Shown piece by piece: positions 53,545 to 61,292 of a stretch of DNA of 64,000 nt. Location: NCBI GenBank assembly GCA_963839815.1, contig CAWIWF010000006.1, positions 1,116,001 to 1,180,000 of the forward strand, given 5' to 3'. How positions within the stretch are numbered: position 1 is the first letter of the stretch; each line of letters starts with the position of its first letter. The position numbers and the translations under genes are program-made. This stretch comes from JACVRM01 sp963839815 (lineage in GTDB: Bacteria; Actinomycetota; Thermoleophilia; Gaiellales; Gaiellaceae). Below the pieces are notes generated by a model that had not been told where the DNA came from, made no database searches, and was given only the letters and a program-made list of their open reading frames with translations.

Positions 53545-54194
53545 CGCTCGCCGTCCATCGCCGCGAGCCGGACGGGGATGCCGCGGGGCTGCTGGTCCTC
53601 TTCCACGGCCGCGGCGCCGACGAGCTCGATCTCGCGCCGCTCTTCGACGTCTTCGATCCAGGCCGGCAGCTCCTGTGCGCCGCGCCGCGCGGCCCGCTCG
53701 CGCTGCCGCCGGGCGGCGCGCACTGGTACGTCGTGCGCGACATCGGCTTCCCCGACGCAGCCACGTTCGGGCGCAGCTACGCGCTCGTCTCGGCCTGGCT
53801 CGACCAACTTGCCGCAGAGACGGGCATCGAGCCCGGGCGAACGGTGCTCGGCGGGTTCTCACAGGGCGCCGTGATGACCTACGCGCTCGGGCTGGGAGCC
53901 GGGCGACCTCGACCGGCGCTGCTTGCCGCGTTCAGCGGCTTCATCCCGACGGTCGCGGGCTGGGAGCTCGACCTCGAACCGCCGCTGCCCCCCGTCGCGA
54001 TCGGCCACGGTGCCCTCGATCCGGTCATCGGCGTCGAGTGGGGCAGGCGGGCGCGAGCGACGCTCGAGAGTGCAGGCGCCGAGGTGGTCTACCGCGAGTC
54101 GCCGCTGCCCCACACGATCGACCCGAGGTTCGCGGTGGAGGTCGCCGCCCTGGTGGAGCGTGCCCTCAGCGGGAGGCCTGCCGGCAGGGCATGA
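53541..54194 (+). CDS. phospholipase/carboxylesterase family hydrolase (MhqD-like)
   Basis: A 217-residue alpha/beta hydrolase: LLVLFHGRGADELDLAPLF is the oxyanion loop, GGFSQGAVMTYALG holds the nucleophile Ser (about residue 110), GHGALDPVIGVEWG the Asp and SPLPHTIDPR the His. The triad is complete. In quinone-resistance operons such esterases accompany ring-cleaving dioxygenases. It overlaps the upstream dioxygenase gene and the downstream response regulator by 4 nt each. Confidence 0.87.
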   Translation: MTLAVHRREPDGDAAGLLVLFHGRGADELDLAPLFDVFDPGRQLLCAAPRGPLALPPGGAHWYVVRDIGFPDAATFGRSYALVSAWLDQLAAETGIEPGRTVLGGFSQGAVMTYALGLGAGRPRPALLAAFSGFIPTVAGWELDLEPPLPPVAIGHGALDPVIGVEWGRRARATLESAGAEVVYRESPLPHTIDPRFAVEVAALVERALSGRPAGRA

Positions 54195-54895
54195 GCCTCG
54201 ACGGACGCCGGCACAGCGCGAAGGACGGGGCAGACCCGAAGCCGCTGCGCGCCGTGGTTGCGGAAGACGCGGGCTTTCTCCGAGATGCGATCGAGGCTGC
54301 GCTCAGCGCCGAGCACGTCGAGGTCGTGGCGCACGCTCGCAGTGCCACGGAGCTGCTGGGGCAGGTGCGCTCCTGCTCCCCGGACGTCGTCGTGATCGAC
54401 TTTCGCGAGGCGGACACGAGCCAGGGGATCGCCGCGGCGGCAGCTGTTCGCGCCGAGCATCCCGGTGTCGGGGTCGTGGTTCTCGCCGAGCACGTCGACG
54501 CTGCCGGCGCCGGTGAGCTGCTCCGCCCCGGCGCGGCGGGCATCGGGTACCTGCTGAAGGACCGCATGGACGGCCTCGACGAGCTCGTGCGCGCGATCCG
54601 CGACGTCGGCACCGGCGGCTCCGTCGTCCACGGCGAGGTGGCCTCCTCGCTCGCCGGCGCAGGCGGCGACGCTCTCACGAAGCTGACTCCACGCGAGCTC
54701 GAGGTGCTCGAACTGCTCGCAGCTGGCATCTCGAACGCCACGATCGCCCAGCACCTCGTGGTCACGACCCGGGCGGTCGAAAAGCACGTCGCCGGGGTCT
54801 TCCGCAAGCTCGGGCTCGATGCCGGCGACCGGAGCCTCGACCGCCGTGTCACCGCCGCTCGACGCTTCTGGCGCGCGTCAGGCCGAAGTCCGTAG
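54191..54895 (+). CDS. LuxR-family (NarL/FixJ) response regulator
   Basis: A 234-residue two-domain regulator. The REC domain (residues 18-140) has the acidic pair in VVAEDAGFLRDA, the phospho-acceptor Asp in DVVVIDFREAD (about residue 70) and the Lys in YLLKDRM. The C-terminal GerE HTH is LTPRELEVLELLAAGISNAT then IAQHLVVTTRAVEKHVAGVF. The cognate kinase is not in the window. Being the last gene of a three-gene overlapping operon, it may control quinone/aromatic stress genes (inference). Confidence 0.9.
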   Translation: MSLDGRRHSAKDGADPKPLRAVVAEDAGFLRDAIEAALSAEHVEVVAHARSATELLGQVRSCSPDVVVIDFREADTSQGIAAAAAVRAEHPGVGVVVLAEHVDAAGAGELLRPGAAGIGYLLKDRMDGLDELVRAIRDVGTGGSVVHGEVASSLAGAGGDALTKLTPRELEVLELLAAGISNATIAQHLVVTTRAVEKHVAGVFRKLGLDAGDRSLDRRVTAARRFWRASGRSP

Positions 54896-54920
54896 ACCTC
54901 GCGCCGTCAGCGCGTGGCGC

Positions 54921-55800
54921 TCAGCGCCGCTCGCGCTCGACGAGGGCGCGACGGGCCGCGTCGTCGAACGAGGTGAGCTCCACCGGCACGACTCGGCGGA
55001 TGGAGTCGTCGCGCGCCACCGTCGGATTGCGTAGCCCCTCGACCAGCGGGCGGGCCACGGACGCCTTCACGGGCGTCACGAGATGGAGCCAGTACGACGA
55101 CAGCCGGGGAGTCAGGAACGGCACCTCGACGATCAGCGGCCGCTTCCCGCGCAGGCGGGCGATTCGCTCCATCATCTCGCCGGTAGGTCATGACGTCAGG
55201 CCCGCCGACGTCGAAGGTGCGGCCGAGTGCCTCCTCGCGACCGAGCACGCCCGCCAGGTAGGCGACGATGTTTTCGAGCGCGATCGGCTGCGTCTCGGAG
55301 GTGACCCAGCGCGGCGTGATCATGCCCGGCAAGCGGTCGACGAGCGCGAGGATCGTCTCGAACGCCGCGCTGCCCGCGCCGACGACCATCGCTGCGCGCA
55401 GCGTCGTCACGGGAACGGTTCCCGCCGCGAGGATCTCACCCGTCTCGCGCCTGCTCTTCAGGTGCTCCGACAGGTCGGGCGAGTCGTCCCCGAGGCCGCC
55501 GAGGTAGATCAGCTGGCGGACGCCCGCCCGCTCCGCCTCGGCGCGCACCGTCTCCGCCGCCCGGCGGTCGCGCGCCGCGAAGTCCGGCGAGCCCAGGGAG
55601 TGGACGAGGTAGTAGGCGGCATCGGCCCGCTCGAGGGCACGCGCCACGGTCGCTGCGTCGGTGACGTCCCCGGTGACCCACTTGACGCCCTCGAGCGGCT
55701 CTTGCGGGCTCCTGGAGACGGCCACGACCTCGTGCTCGCGAAGGGCCGGGACCAACGCCTGCCCGATCGTCCCAGTGGCTCCGAAGACCGTCACCCTCAC
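54921..55800 (-). CDS. NAD(P)H-binding SDR family oxidoreductase (YbjT-like), one frameshift
   Basis: An atypical short-chain dehydrogenase. The start RVTVFGATGTIGQALVPAL is the GxxGxxG nucleotide-binding loop, VKWVTGDVTDAATV follows, then AYYLVHSLGS, LIYLGGLGDDSPDLSEHLKS and VTTLRAAMVVGAGSAAFETI. After GGPDVMTYR a surplus base near 55176 shifts phase; correcting it continues as EMMERIARLRGKRPLIVEVP to a stop at 54921, about 292 residues. Possible quinone or terpenoid reductase; substrate unknown. Its GTG overlaps the upstream gene (GTGA). Confidence 0.8.
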
Positions 55801-56351
55801 GGTGAGCCTCCGGCGAGCAGCCGGTAGAAGTAGCGCCGGCTCACGGCGAGGTGCAGCCGCCGCTGGACGAGGCTGTAGAGGACGCCGCTCCAGCGCGGGC
55901 CGCCGGGCCGGGCGGCGAGTCGTGGATGAAAGCCCATGATCGTCGACGAGAGCGCCGGCGCGGGCCCCTGGGTCTGCACGAAGGTGATCGATCCGCCCGC
56001 ACGCCGAGTGAGCATCCCGCCCAGGATGTCGTACCGGCAGCGGACGCCGTCGGGTGAGACGTCGGTCGCGGGCGCGTCGAAGCGCAACAGATCACGACCC
56101 AGCGCCCGCAGCACGACGCCGTCGCCGCTCCGCCGCGCTCGCACGAGCCCGCGCGTGACGTGCTCGACGGTCAGCCAGTACGCCTCGCCGAGCTCACGCG
56201 CGCCCTCCTCGCTCAGCTCGACGACGGGCGAGGGCACGTGCACCAGCTGCTCCGACTCGACCGAGCCGTCGCCGGCCAGACGTTGCGTGGACTGCCAGCC
56301 CTCGAGGACGTTCGGGGCGGGAGCCGTCTTCTGGATCGATCGCGCGCGCAC
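55797..56351 (-). CDS. conserved hypothetical protein next to the SDR gene
   Basis: A 184-residue protein from a GTG at 56351, beginning VRARSIQKTAPAPNVLEGWQ. It has WLTVEHVTRGLVRARRSGDG, a central LLRFDAPATDVSPDGVRCRY, YDILGGMLTRRAGGSI and a C-terminal basic stretch QRRLHLAVSRRYFYRLL. No signal peptide or clear membrane helix. Upstream of the GTG the frame is noise. It is translationally coupled to the SDR gene, so they probably act in one pathway. Not recognised. Confidence 0.6.
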   Translation of the reverse strand: MRARSIQKTAPAPNVLEGWQSTQRLAGDGSVESEQLVHVPSPVVELSEEGARELGEAYWLTVEHVTRGLVRARRSGDGVVLRALGRDLLRFDAPATDVSPDGVRCRYDILGGMLTRRAGGSITFVQTQGPAPALSSTIMGFHPRLAARPGGPRWSGVLYSLVQRRLHLAVSRRYFYRLLAGGSP

Positions 56352-56371
56352 GGGGCCTCCTCGGCCCGAGG

Positions 56372-56989
56372 CTAGCGGCGGCGACGCAGAGCGCGGAGCG
56401 TGACGCTCGGGTGGTCGGGGTCGGCGGCGAGAGGCTCCTGGTGCCAGTCGCCGAGCTTGGCGAAGAACGTCTCGGCGAACGGCCTGCCCGGCTCCGCCAG
56501 CAGCACGGCACCGTCCGTCACCAGCCGTGGGAGCAGTGCCGTCAGGAGCGGCACGTTGCGGGCCTCGTAGAGCAGGTCCGCGGCGAGCACCCAGTCCCAC
56601 GGGCCCTGCTCGACCAGATCGCCTGCGTCAGCCCATGGTGCATGCATCGTCGCGACCCGGGTACCGTTCCCCCGGGCGTTGCGGGCGACGAGCTCGAGGG
56701 CATCCGGCGACCAGTCCGTCGCCGTCACGTCGCCGCCGGCAAGGGCCGCCGCGATGCTCGGCAGGGCGAGCCCGCACCCGAGCTCGAGCACCCGGTCGCC
56801 CGGCCGCACCAGCTGCTCTGCCGCCCGGGCGAGCGCGACACCGCTGGGCCACAGCTCGGCCCAGTACGGCAGGAACTCGTTGTGGGCGAAGGCGTCGTCG
56901 TCGATGAGCGCGGCTGCGTCCGGGGGGTGCCGGACGGTCAGGGAGCGCTCAGCCAGGGGCACGCGGCTAGTCGTCAGGGCGAGCCTCAC
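56372..56989 (-). CDS. class I SAM-dependent methyltransferase (METTL21/nicotinamide-type fold)
   Basis: A 205-residue methyltransferase. LPYWAELWPSGVALARA is typical of the Methyltransf_16 group, the SAM loop is VLELGCGLALPSIAAALAGG (about residue 68), motif II is ATDWSPDALELVARNARGNG, and DWVLAADLLYE stands in place of the DPPY-like motif. The group methylates Lys side chains or small amines. The substrate is unknown. GTG start, 20 nt upstream of the GTG of the preceding hypothetical gene. Confidence 0.8.
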   Translation of the reverse strand: MRLALTTSRVPLAERSLTVRHPPDAAALIDDDAFAHNEFLPYWAELWPSGVALARAAEQLVRPGDRVLELGCGLALPSIAAALAGGDVTATDWSPDALELVARNARGNGTRVATMHAPWADAGDLVEQGPWDWVLAADLLYEARNVPLLTALLPRLVTDGAVLLAEPGRPFAETFFAKLGDWHQEPLAADPDHPSVTLRALRRRR

Positions 56990-57042
56990 GACGGAAGCGT
57001 TACCGCGCCGACCGTCCGCGCGGAGGCCGGTATCCTCGCTGC

Positions 57043-58425
57043 ATGGCCGACGAGACGAAGTTCCTCCTGCCCGAGTCCGCGATTCCTGAGCGCTGGTACA
57101 ACGTCGCCGCGGACATGCCGAACCCGCATCAGCCGGTGCTCCACCCGGGCACCGGAGAGCCGGTTGGCCCCGACGACCTAGCGCCGCTCTTCCCCATGGA
57201 GCTGATCGGCCAGGAGGTCTCGGAGGAGGCAGAGATCCCGATCCCCGAGGCTCTGCGCGAGATCTACGCCCTCTGGCGCCCGACGCCGCTGTACCGCGCG
57301 AGGCGTCTCGAGCGGGCGATCGGCACCCGGTCGCGCATCTTCTACAAGTACGAAGGCACGTCGCCCGCCGGCAGCCACAAGCCGAACACCGCCGTCGCCC
57401 AGGCCTACTACGGCAAGCAGGAGGGGCGCACGCGCCTCTCGACCGAGACCGGCGCCGGCCAGTGGGGCAGCGCGCTCGCGCTCGCGTGCAACCTCTTCGG
57501 GCTCGAGTGCAAGGTCTACATGGTCAAGGTCTCGTACCACCAGAAGCCGTACCGGCGCGTAATGATGGAAACCTGGGGCGGCTCCGTCGTCGCCAGCCCG
57601 TCGGAGGAGACCAATGCTGGCCGCGCGGTGCTCGCGGAGGATCCGGAGACTCCGGGCAGCCTCGGCATCGCCATCTCAGAGGCCGTGGAGGACGCGGCCA
57701 CCCGCGACGACACGGCGTACTCGCTCGGCTCGGTGCTGAACCACGTCCTGCTCCACCAGACGGTGATCGGGCAGGAGGCAATCGAGCAGATGGAGCTCGC
57801 AGGCGCCTTCCCGGACGCGGTCGTGGCCTGCGTTGGCGGTGGCTCCAACTTCGCCGGCCTGACCTTCCCGTTCATCCGCGAGAAGATCGCCGGCCGTGAC
57901 ATCGAGGTGCTCGCGTGCGAGCCCGCCGCCTGCCCAACTCTGACGCGCGGGCCGTTCGCCTACGACTTCGGCGACACCAAGCAGCTCACTCCGCTCGTGC
58001 CCATGCACACCCTCGGCCACGACTTCATCCCGCCGGCGATCCACGCGGGCGGTCTGCGGTACCACGGTGTGGCGCCGCTGATCTCTCAGCTCGCGCTCGA
58101 CGGGATCGTGCGCGCCGAGGCCTACCGGCAGACCGAGGTGTTCGCGTCGGCGATCGAGTTCGCCCGCAGCGAGACGATCATTCCCGCGCCCGAGGCCGCC
58201 CACGCCGTGCACGGCGCGATCCAGCTCGCCCGGCGCGCCGACGAGGAGGGCAGGGAACGGACGATCCTGTTCAACCTCTCAGGGCACGGGCACTTCGACC
58301 TCGGCGCCTACGACGCCTACCTCTCCGGCCAGCTCGAGGACTTCGAGCTGCCCGAAGAGGCGATCGCCCGCGCGCTCGAGGCGATCGAGCCGCTGCCCAA
58401 GCCGGCGACGCTGCCGGCGTCCTAG
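57043..58425 (+). CDS. trpB2: TrpB-like pyridoxal-phosphate enzyme (TrpB2)
   Basis: A 460-residue beta-replacement enzyme of the TrpB2 family, longer than TrpB1 by the extended N-terminus (WYNVAADMPNPHQPVLHPGT). The PLP-binding Lys is in GSHKPNTAVAQA (about residue 110), the catalytic Glu in TETGAGQWG, and the phosphate loop is CVGGGSNFAG. It joins indole and serine to tryptophan, often without the alpha subunit. No trpA is near. A TATCCT -10 hexamer lies 7 nt before the ATG, so the transcript is probably leaderless. Confidence 0.9.
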   Translation: MADETKFLLPESAIPERWYNVAADMPNPHQPVLHPGTGEPVGPDDLAPLFPMELIGQEVSEEAEIPIPEALREIYALWRPTPLYRARRLERAIGTRSRIFYKYEGTSPAGSHKPNTAVAQAYYGKQEGRTRLSTETGAGQWGSALALACNLFGLECKVYMVKVSYHQKPYRRVMMETWGGSVVASPSEETNAGRAVLAEDPETPGSLGIAISEAVEDAATRDDTAYSLGSVLNHVLLHQTVIGQEAIEQMELAGAFPDAVVACVGGGSNFAGLTFPFIREKIAGRDIEVLACEPAACPTLTRGPFAYDFGDTKQLTPLVPMHTLGHDFIPPAIHAGGLRYHGVAPLISQLALDGIVRAEAYRQTEVFASAIEFARSETIIPAPEAAHAVHGAIQLARRADEEGRERTILFNLSGHGHFDLGAYDAYLSGQLEDFELPEEAIARALEAIEPLPKPATLPAS

Positions 58426-58647
58426 CTAGACGGGCCCGCCCGGGCGGTCGTCCGGGGTCTCGGGCTCGCCCATGCCCGACTCGCCGGGTGCGCCGTAGCC
58501 GCTGCCTGCGGTGGACGCTGCCGCAGACGGCATCGGCTCGGACGCCGCAGCCTCCGGTGCGGACACGCCGCCCGCGTCTCCCGTGCTCATCTCGGAATCG
58601 GACGAGTCGCCCTTGAGCTTGGCCAGCAGCTTGTCCAGGATTCCCAT
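58426..58647 (-). CDS. small hypothetical protein (73 aa), disordered tail
   Basis: It begins MGILDKLLAKLKGDSSDSEM, an amphipathic helix like the start of small antitoxin-like or PspA-type proteins. An Ala/Gly/Ser/Pro-rich disordered tail follows, ending PDDRPGGPV. The ATG has GGAGGTCTGTG upstream, a strong site, which supports it being real. Convergent with trpB2. Function unknown. Confidence 0.6.
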   Translation of the reverse strand: MGILDKLLAKLKGDSSDSEMSTGDAGGVSAPEAAASEPMPSAAASTAGSGYGAPGESGMGEPETPDDRPGGPV

Positions 58648-58721
58648 CACAGACCTCCTCGTACAACGTGGTTGCCGAAGGCCGGAGTATCGACTATCCC
58701 GCAACCGGCCGTCCAGCCTGC

Positions 58722-58880
58722 TCAGGCCGGGCGGTGGCCGACGACGTGCGAGATCGTCCGGCAGCCGGGGCACGCACCCGCCCAGGACTCGCCGGCGAGG
58801 AGCGACTCGATGCGCTCGGGCAGCGGGGGCAGCTCCACGCCTCGGGCGTAGGCCTGCTCGGCCCTCCTGGCGCGACCGCG
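58722..58880 (-). CDS. truncated small protein with a CPGC motif
   Basis: The frame reads ARRAEQAYARGVELPPLPER then IESLLAGESWAGACPGCRTI and ends SHVVGHRPA-stop. It looks like a genuine C-terminal segment with a CxxC, but no start codon or ribosome-binding site precedes it. Upstream it runs straight into the haloperoxidase remnant on the other strand. Either a remnant cut at the same point or a small gene with an unseen start. Confidence 0.3.
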   Translation of the reverse strand, partial: RGRARRAEQAYARGVELPPLPERIESLLAGESWAGACPGCRTISHVVGHRPA

Positions 58881-59029
58881 TCGCCGCCTGGGCCGACGAG
58901 GCGGCGGGCTCCCGTCTGTACGGCGGCATCCACTTCCGGACGGACAACGTGGCGGGGCTCACGCTCGGCCGGGTGGGCCGGGAGGTGCTGCGCGCGCTGG
59001 ACCGACCCGGCGCGATCCTGCCCCGGTAA
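58868..59029 (+). pseudogene. C-terminal remnant of a PAP2/vanadium haloperoxidase
   Basis: About 53 codons: WRDRVAAWADEAAG, SRLYGGIHFRTDNVAGLTLG, GREVLRALDRPG, stop. SR-x-YGGIHFxxDN-x-x-G-x-x-LG is the final active-site block of vanadium-dependent haloperoxidases and PAP2-type phosphatases, holding the catalytic His. The N-terminal 350 or more residues are missing and no start is present, so this is a gene remnant or a deletion scar. Confidence 0.65.
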
Positions 59030-59042
59030 CGGCCGCTTTAGC

Positions 59043-60116
59043 TCACCAGGCCGTCTTCCGCATCCGCCGCGCGAAGCGGCGCCGCTCGCGCCTTGCCTCG
59101 GCGCTGAGCCGGGCGTCCTGCCTGATGGCGAGCGCCTTCAGCTCCCGCTGCAGCTTCAGGTAGGAGTCCCAGCGCTCGGGCTCGAGCGTCCCGTCGCCGA
59201 GACCCGCGAGGATCGCGCAGCCGGGCTCGGTGCGGTGCTCGCAGTCGGAGAAGCGGCACGAGGCCGCAAGCTCGGCCACGTCGGCGAAGGCGCGCTCGAG
59301 GCCCTCCGCCGAGTCCCAGAGCTGCAGCTCGCGCATGCCGGGCGTGTCGAGGAGGAGCGCGCCGCCGGGAAGCGGCACCAGCTCGCGATGACTGGTCGTG
59401 TGGCGGCCCCGCTCGTCCTCGCGGACGTCGCGCGTCGCCAGCAGCTCCTCGCCTGCGAGCCGGTTGACGAGCGTGGACTTGCCGACGCCGGAGGAGCCCA
59501 GCAGGGCGACCGTGCCGCCTGGAGCGAGGTAGGGCTCGAGCGCCTCGAGGCCCTCGCCTGTGACGGCGCTCGTGACGTGGACGTCGACGCCGAGCGCGAC
59601 CGTCTCGATCTCGGCGAGGTCGTCCGCGTGGTCGGGATGCAGGTCGGCCTTCGTGAGGACGACCACCGGCCGGGCGCCGCTCTCCCAGGCCGCGGTCAGG
59701 TAGCGCTCGAGCCGGCGCGGGCTGAGGTCGCGGCCGAGCGCGGCGACGAGGAACACCGTGTCCACATTCGCCGCCACGACCTGCTCCTGCGTGCGGTCGG
59801 AGACGCCGGAGGCCTCCTTGCGCAGGAACACGGTGAGCCGCGGCAGGACGGCATGGATGGTGGCCGAGCCGTCGTCGCGCAGGTCGGCGGCCACCCAGTC
59901 GCCCACGGCGGGGCGGTCGACCGGGTCGGAGACGTGGTTGAGCCTGCCCGCGCGTTCGGCGCGGTGCTCACCGCTAGCAGAGAGCAGGCGGTAGAGGCCG
60001 TGGCTCTGCGTCGCGACCCGGGCCGGCTCGAGGCCGGCGTCGCGGTGTGGCCCGAAGGCACTGTCGAAGTGGTCGCTCCAGCCGAGGGCGGCGAGAGCGT
60101 CGGGGCTGCTTGGCAC
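59043..60116 (-). CDS. rsgA: ribosome small subunit-dependent GTPase A
   Basis: A 357-residue circularly permuted GTPase that checks 30S subunit maturation. An OB-fold (about residues 30-105) is followed by the G domain in permuted order: G4 VVLTKADL, then G1 LLGSSGVGKSTLVNRL (about residue 205), then G3 LLDTPGMRELQLW. The C-terminal zinc knuckle is CRFSDCEHRTEPGC. GTG at 60116 was chosen because GAGGAG lies 8 nt upstream and the frame upstream is Arg/Pro noise. Confidence 0.9.
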   Translation of the reverse strand: MPSSPDALAALGWSDHFDSAFGPHRDAGLEPARVATQSHGLYRLLSASGEHRAERAGRLNHVSDPVDRPAVGDWVAADLRDDGSATIHAVLPRLTVFLRKEASGVSDRTQEQVVAANVDTVFLVAALGRDLSPRRLERYLTAAWESGARPVVVLTKADLHPDHADDLAEIETVALGVDVHVTSAVTGEGLEALEPYLAPGGTVALLGSSGVGKSTLVNRLAGEELLATRDVREDERGRHTTSHRELVPLPGGALLLDTPGMRELQLWDSAEGLERAFADVAELAASCRFSDCEHRTEPGCAILAGLGDGTLEPERWDSYLKLQRELKALAIRQDARLSAEARRERRRFARRMRKTAW

Positions 60117-60210
60117 TGGTGGTCTCCTCTCAGACGGAACAGGACGCCTCCGCGTGCGGAGGCACGGCACGGCCCAGTGCAGGGCGCGGTGTTCCGGAGA
60201 GCCGCCGGGA

Positions 60211-60264
60211 CTAGCTCGGCGCGTGCGCCCTGCGACGGGGAGCCGTGGGTGCAGTCGTCGTCAT
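60211..60264 (-). CDS. 17-aa leader-type frame upstream of rsgA
   Basis: MTTTAPTAPRRRAHAPS-stop, preceded by GAGAGGAGGAGCGACGTG, an excellent ribosome-binding site. It ends 94 nt before the rsgA start on the same strand. It could be a regulatory leader peptide. The strong site is the only evidence, hence low confidence. Confidence 0.3.
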   Translation of the reverse strand: MTTTAPTAPRRRAHAPS

Positions 60265-60336
60265 CACGTCGCTCCTCCTCTCGTCGCGGGCTTGACCCTC
60301 ACAGGGTACGGGACAGGCCCGCGGAGGGCAAACAGG

Positions 60337-60498
60337 TCAGCCGAAGATCCAGATCAGGAGGGCGACCGCGATGATCAGCCCGGCGACCGTCCACACGAGC
60401 GCGGCGACGCCGCCGATCACGGCGAACGGCGAGTACCAGCGCCGGCCGCGTGCGACCTGGCGTGCCTCCTGCTCGACCGAGTCGCCGGGATCGTCCAC
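60337..60498 (-). CDS. small single-pass membrane protein (53 aa)
   Basis: GTG-started frame: MDDPGDSVEQEARQVARGRR, then WYSPFAVIGGVAALVWTVAG and LIIAVALLIWIFG. It has an acidic/basic cytoplasmic start and one long C-terminal membrane helix or helical hairpin. 42 nt downstream of the NrtR-like gene on the same strand. Function unknown. Confidence 0.55.
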   Translation of the reverse strand: MDDPGDSVEQEARQVARGRRWYSPFAVIGGVAALVWTVAGLIIAVALLIWIFG

Positions 60499-60540
60499 GG
60501 CGGCAGGATTCCAGATCCGGGCCCTCGGCGAAACCTCCGC

Positions 60541-61218
60541 CTACGCCGACGGCGGACGCAGCACCGCGAACGGGTCGGTCACCTCGAGCTCGCGGGAGCG
60601 GAAGGCGAGCACCGCGGCCGGCCTGCCGCCGGTGCGGCCGGGGGCGCGCCGCTCGCCGGTCGGCTCGAGCAGGCCGCGGCGGAGCAGCACGCGCTGCAGG
60701 TTGGTCGCCGACACCGGGTAGCCGAGCGCGGCGGCGTAGATCTCGCGCAGCTCGGACATCGTGAACGCGGCCGGCGCGAGGGCGAAGCCGACGTTCGTGT
60801 ACGAGAGCTTCGCGCGCAGGCGCTCGCGCCCGGAGAGCGTGATCGCCTCGTGGTCGAAGGCGAGCGGCGGCAGGTCGTCGACCGGGTGCCAGCGCGTGTC
60901 GGCCGGCACCTGCGGGTCGGCGACCGTCGGGACGAGGCCGAGGTAGGCGGTCGCGAGCTGCCACTCGCCGGGATGGCGGTCGGGCGCGCTGCGCGTCTCC
61001 AGCTGCTCGATGTGCGCCAGCTCGCGGACGTCGACCTTGTGGGCGAGGTGCCGCCGGATCGAGTCCTCGAGCGTCTCGCGCTCGCCGAGATAGCCGCCCG
61101 GGAGCGCCCATTGCCCCGCGAAGGGGTCGCGCGCCCGCTCCCAGAGCAGAGCCGAGAGGCGGCCGTCCCTGACCTGCAGGACGACCGCGAGCGTGACGTG
61201 GGTGGGACGGGTGCGCAT
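60541..61218 (-). CDS. NrtR-like transcriptional regulator (Nudix-like domain plus winged helix)
   Basis: A 225-residue protein. Residues 1-140 are a Nudix fold (VTLAVVLQVRDGRLSALLWE, WALPGGYLGERETLEDSI), but the REx2EExG catalytic core reads RRHLAHKV, so hydrolase activity is probably lost. Residues 150-225 form a winged helix (TMSELREIYAAALGYPVSAT, LQRVLLRRGLLEP). That layout defines NrtR, the ADP-ribose-sensing repressor of NAD salvage genes. A palindrome lies between it and the divergent transporter gene, which is the likely target along with itself. Confidence 0.8.
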   Translation of the reverse strand: MRTRPTHVTLAVVLQVRDGRLSALLWERARDPFAGQWALPGGYLGERETLEDSIRRHLAHKVDVRELAHIEQLETRSAPDRHPGEWQLATAYLGLVPTVADPQVPADTRWHPVDDLPPLAFDHEAITLSGRERLRAKLSYTNVGFALAPAAFTMSELREIYAAALGYPVSATNLQRVLLRRGLLEPTGERRAPGRTGGRPAAVLAFRSRELEVTDPFAVLRPPSA

Positions 61219-61252
61219 CGCTGCTCGGATCTTCGGTGCTAGAGTGGGCCGG

Positions 61253-61279
61253 AGGTTTTCGACTCTGAGGCGAAAACCT
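61253..61279. promoter_or_regulatory. palindrome, candidate NrtR operator
   Basis: AGGTTTTCG-N9-CGAAAACCT, perfect 9-bp arms, in the 74-bp gap between the divergent regulator and transporter genes, 13 nt before the transporter ATG. Its AT-rich core is unlike the surroundings. Confidence 0.65.
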
Positions 61280-61292
61280 AGCTGATGCGACC

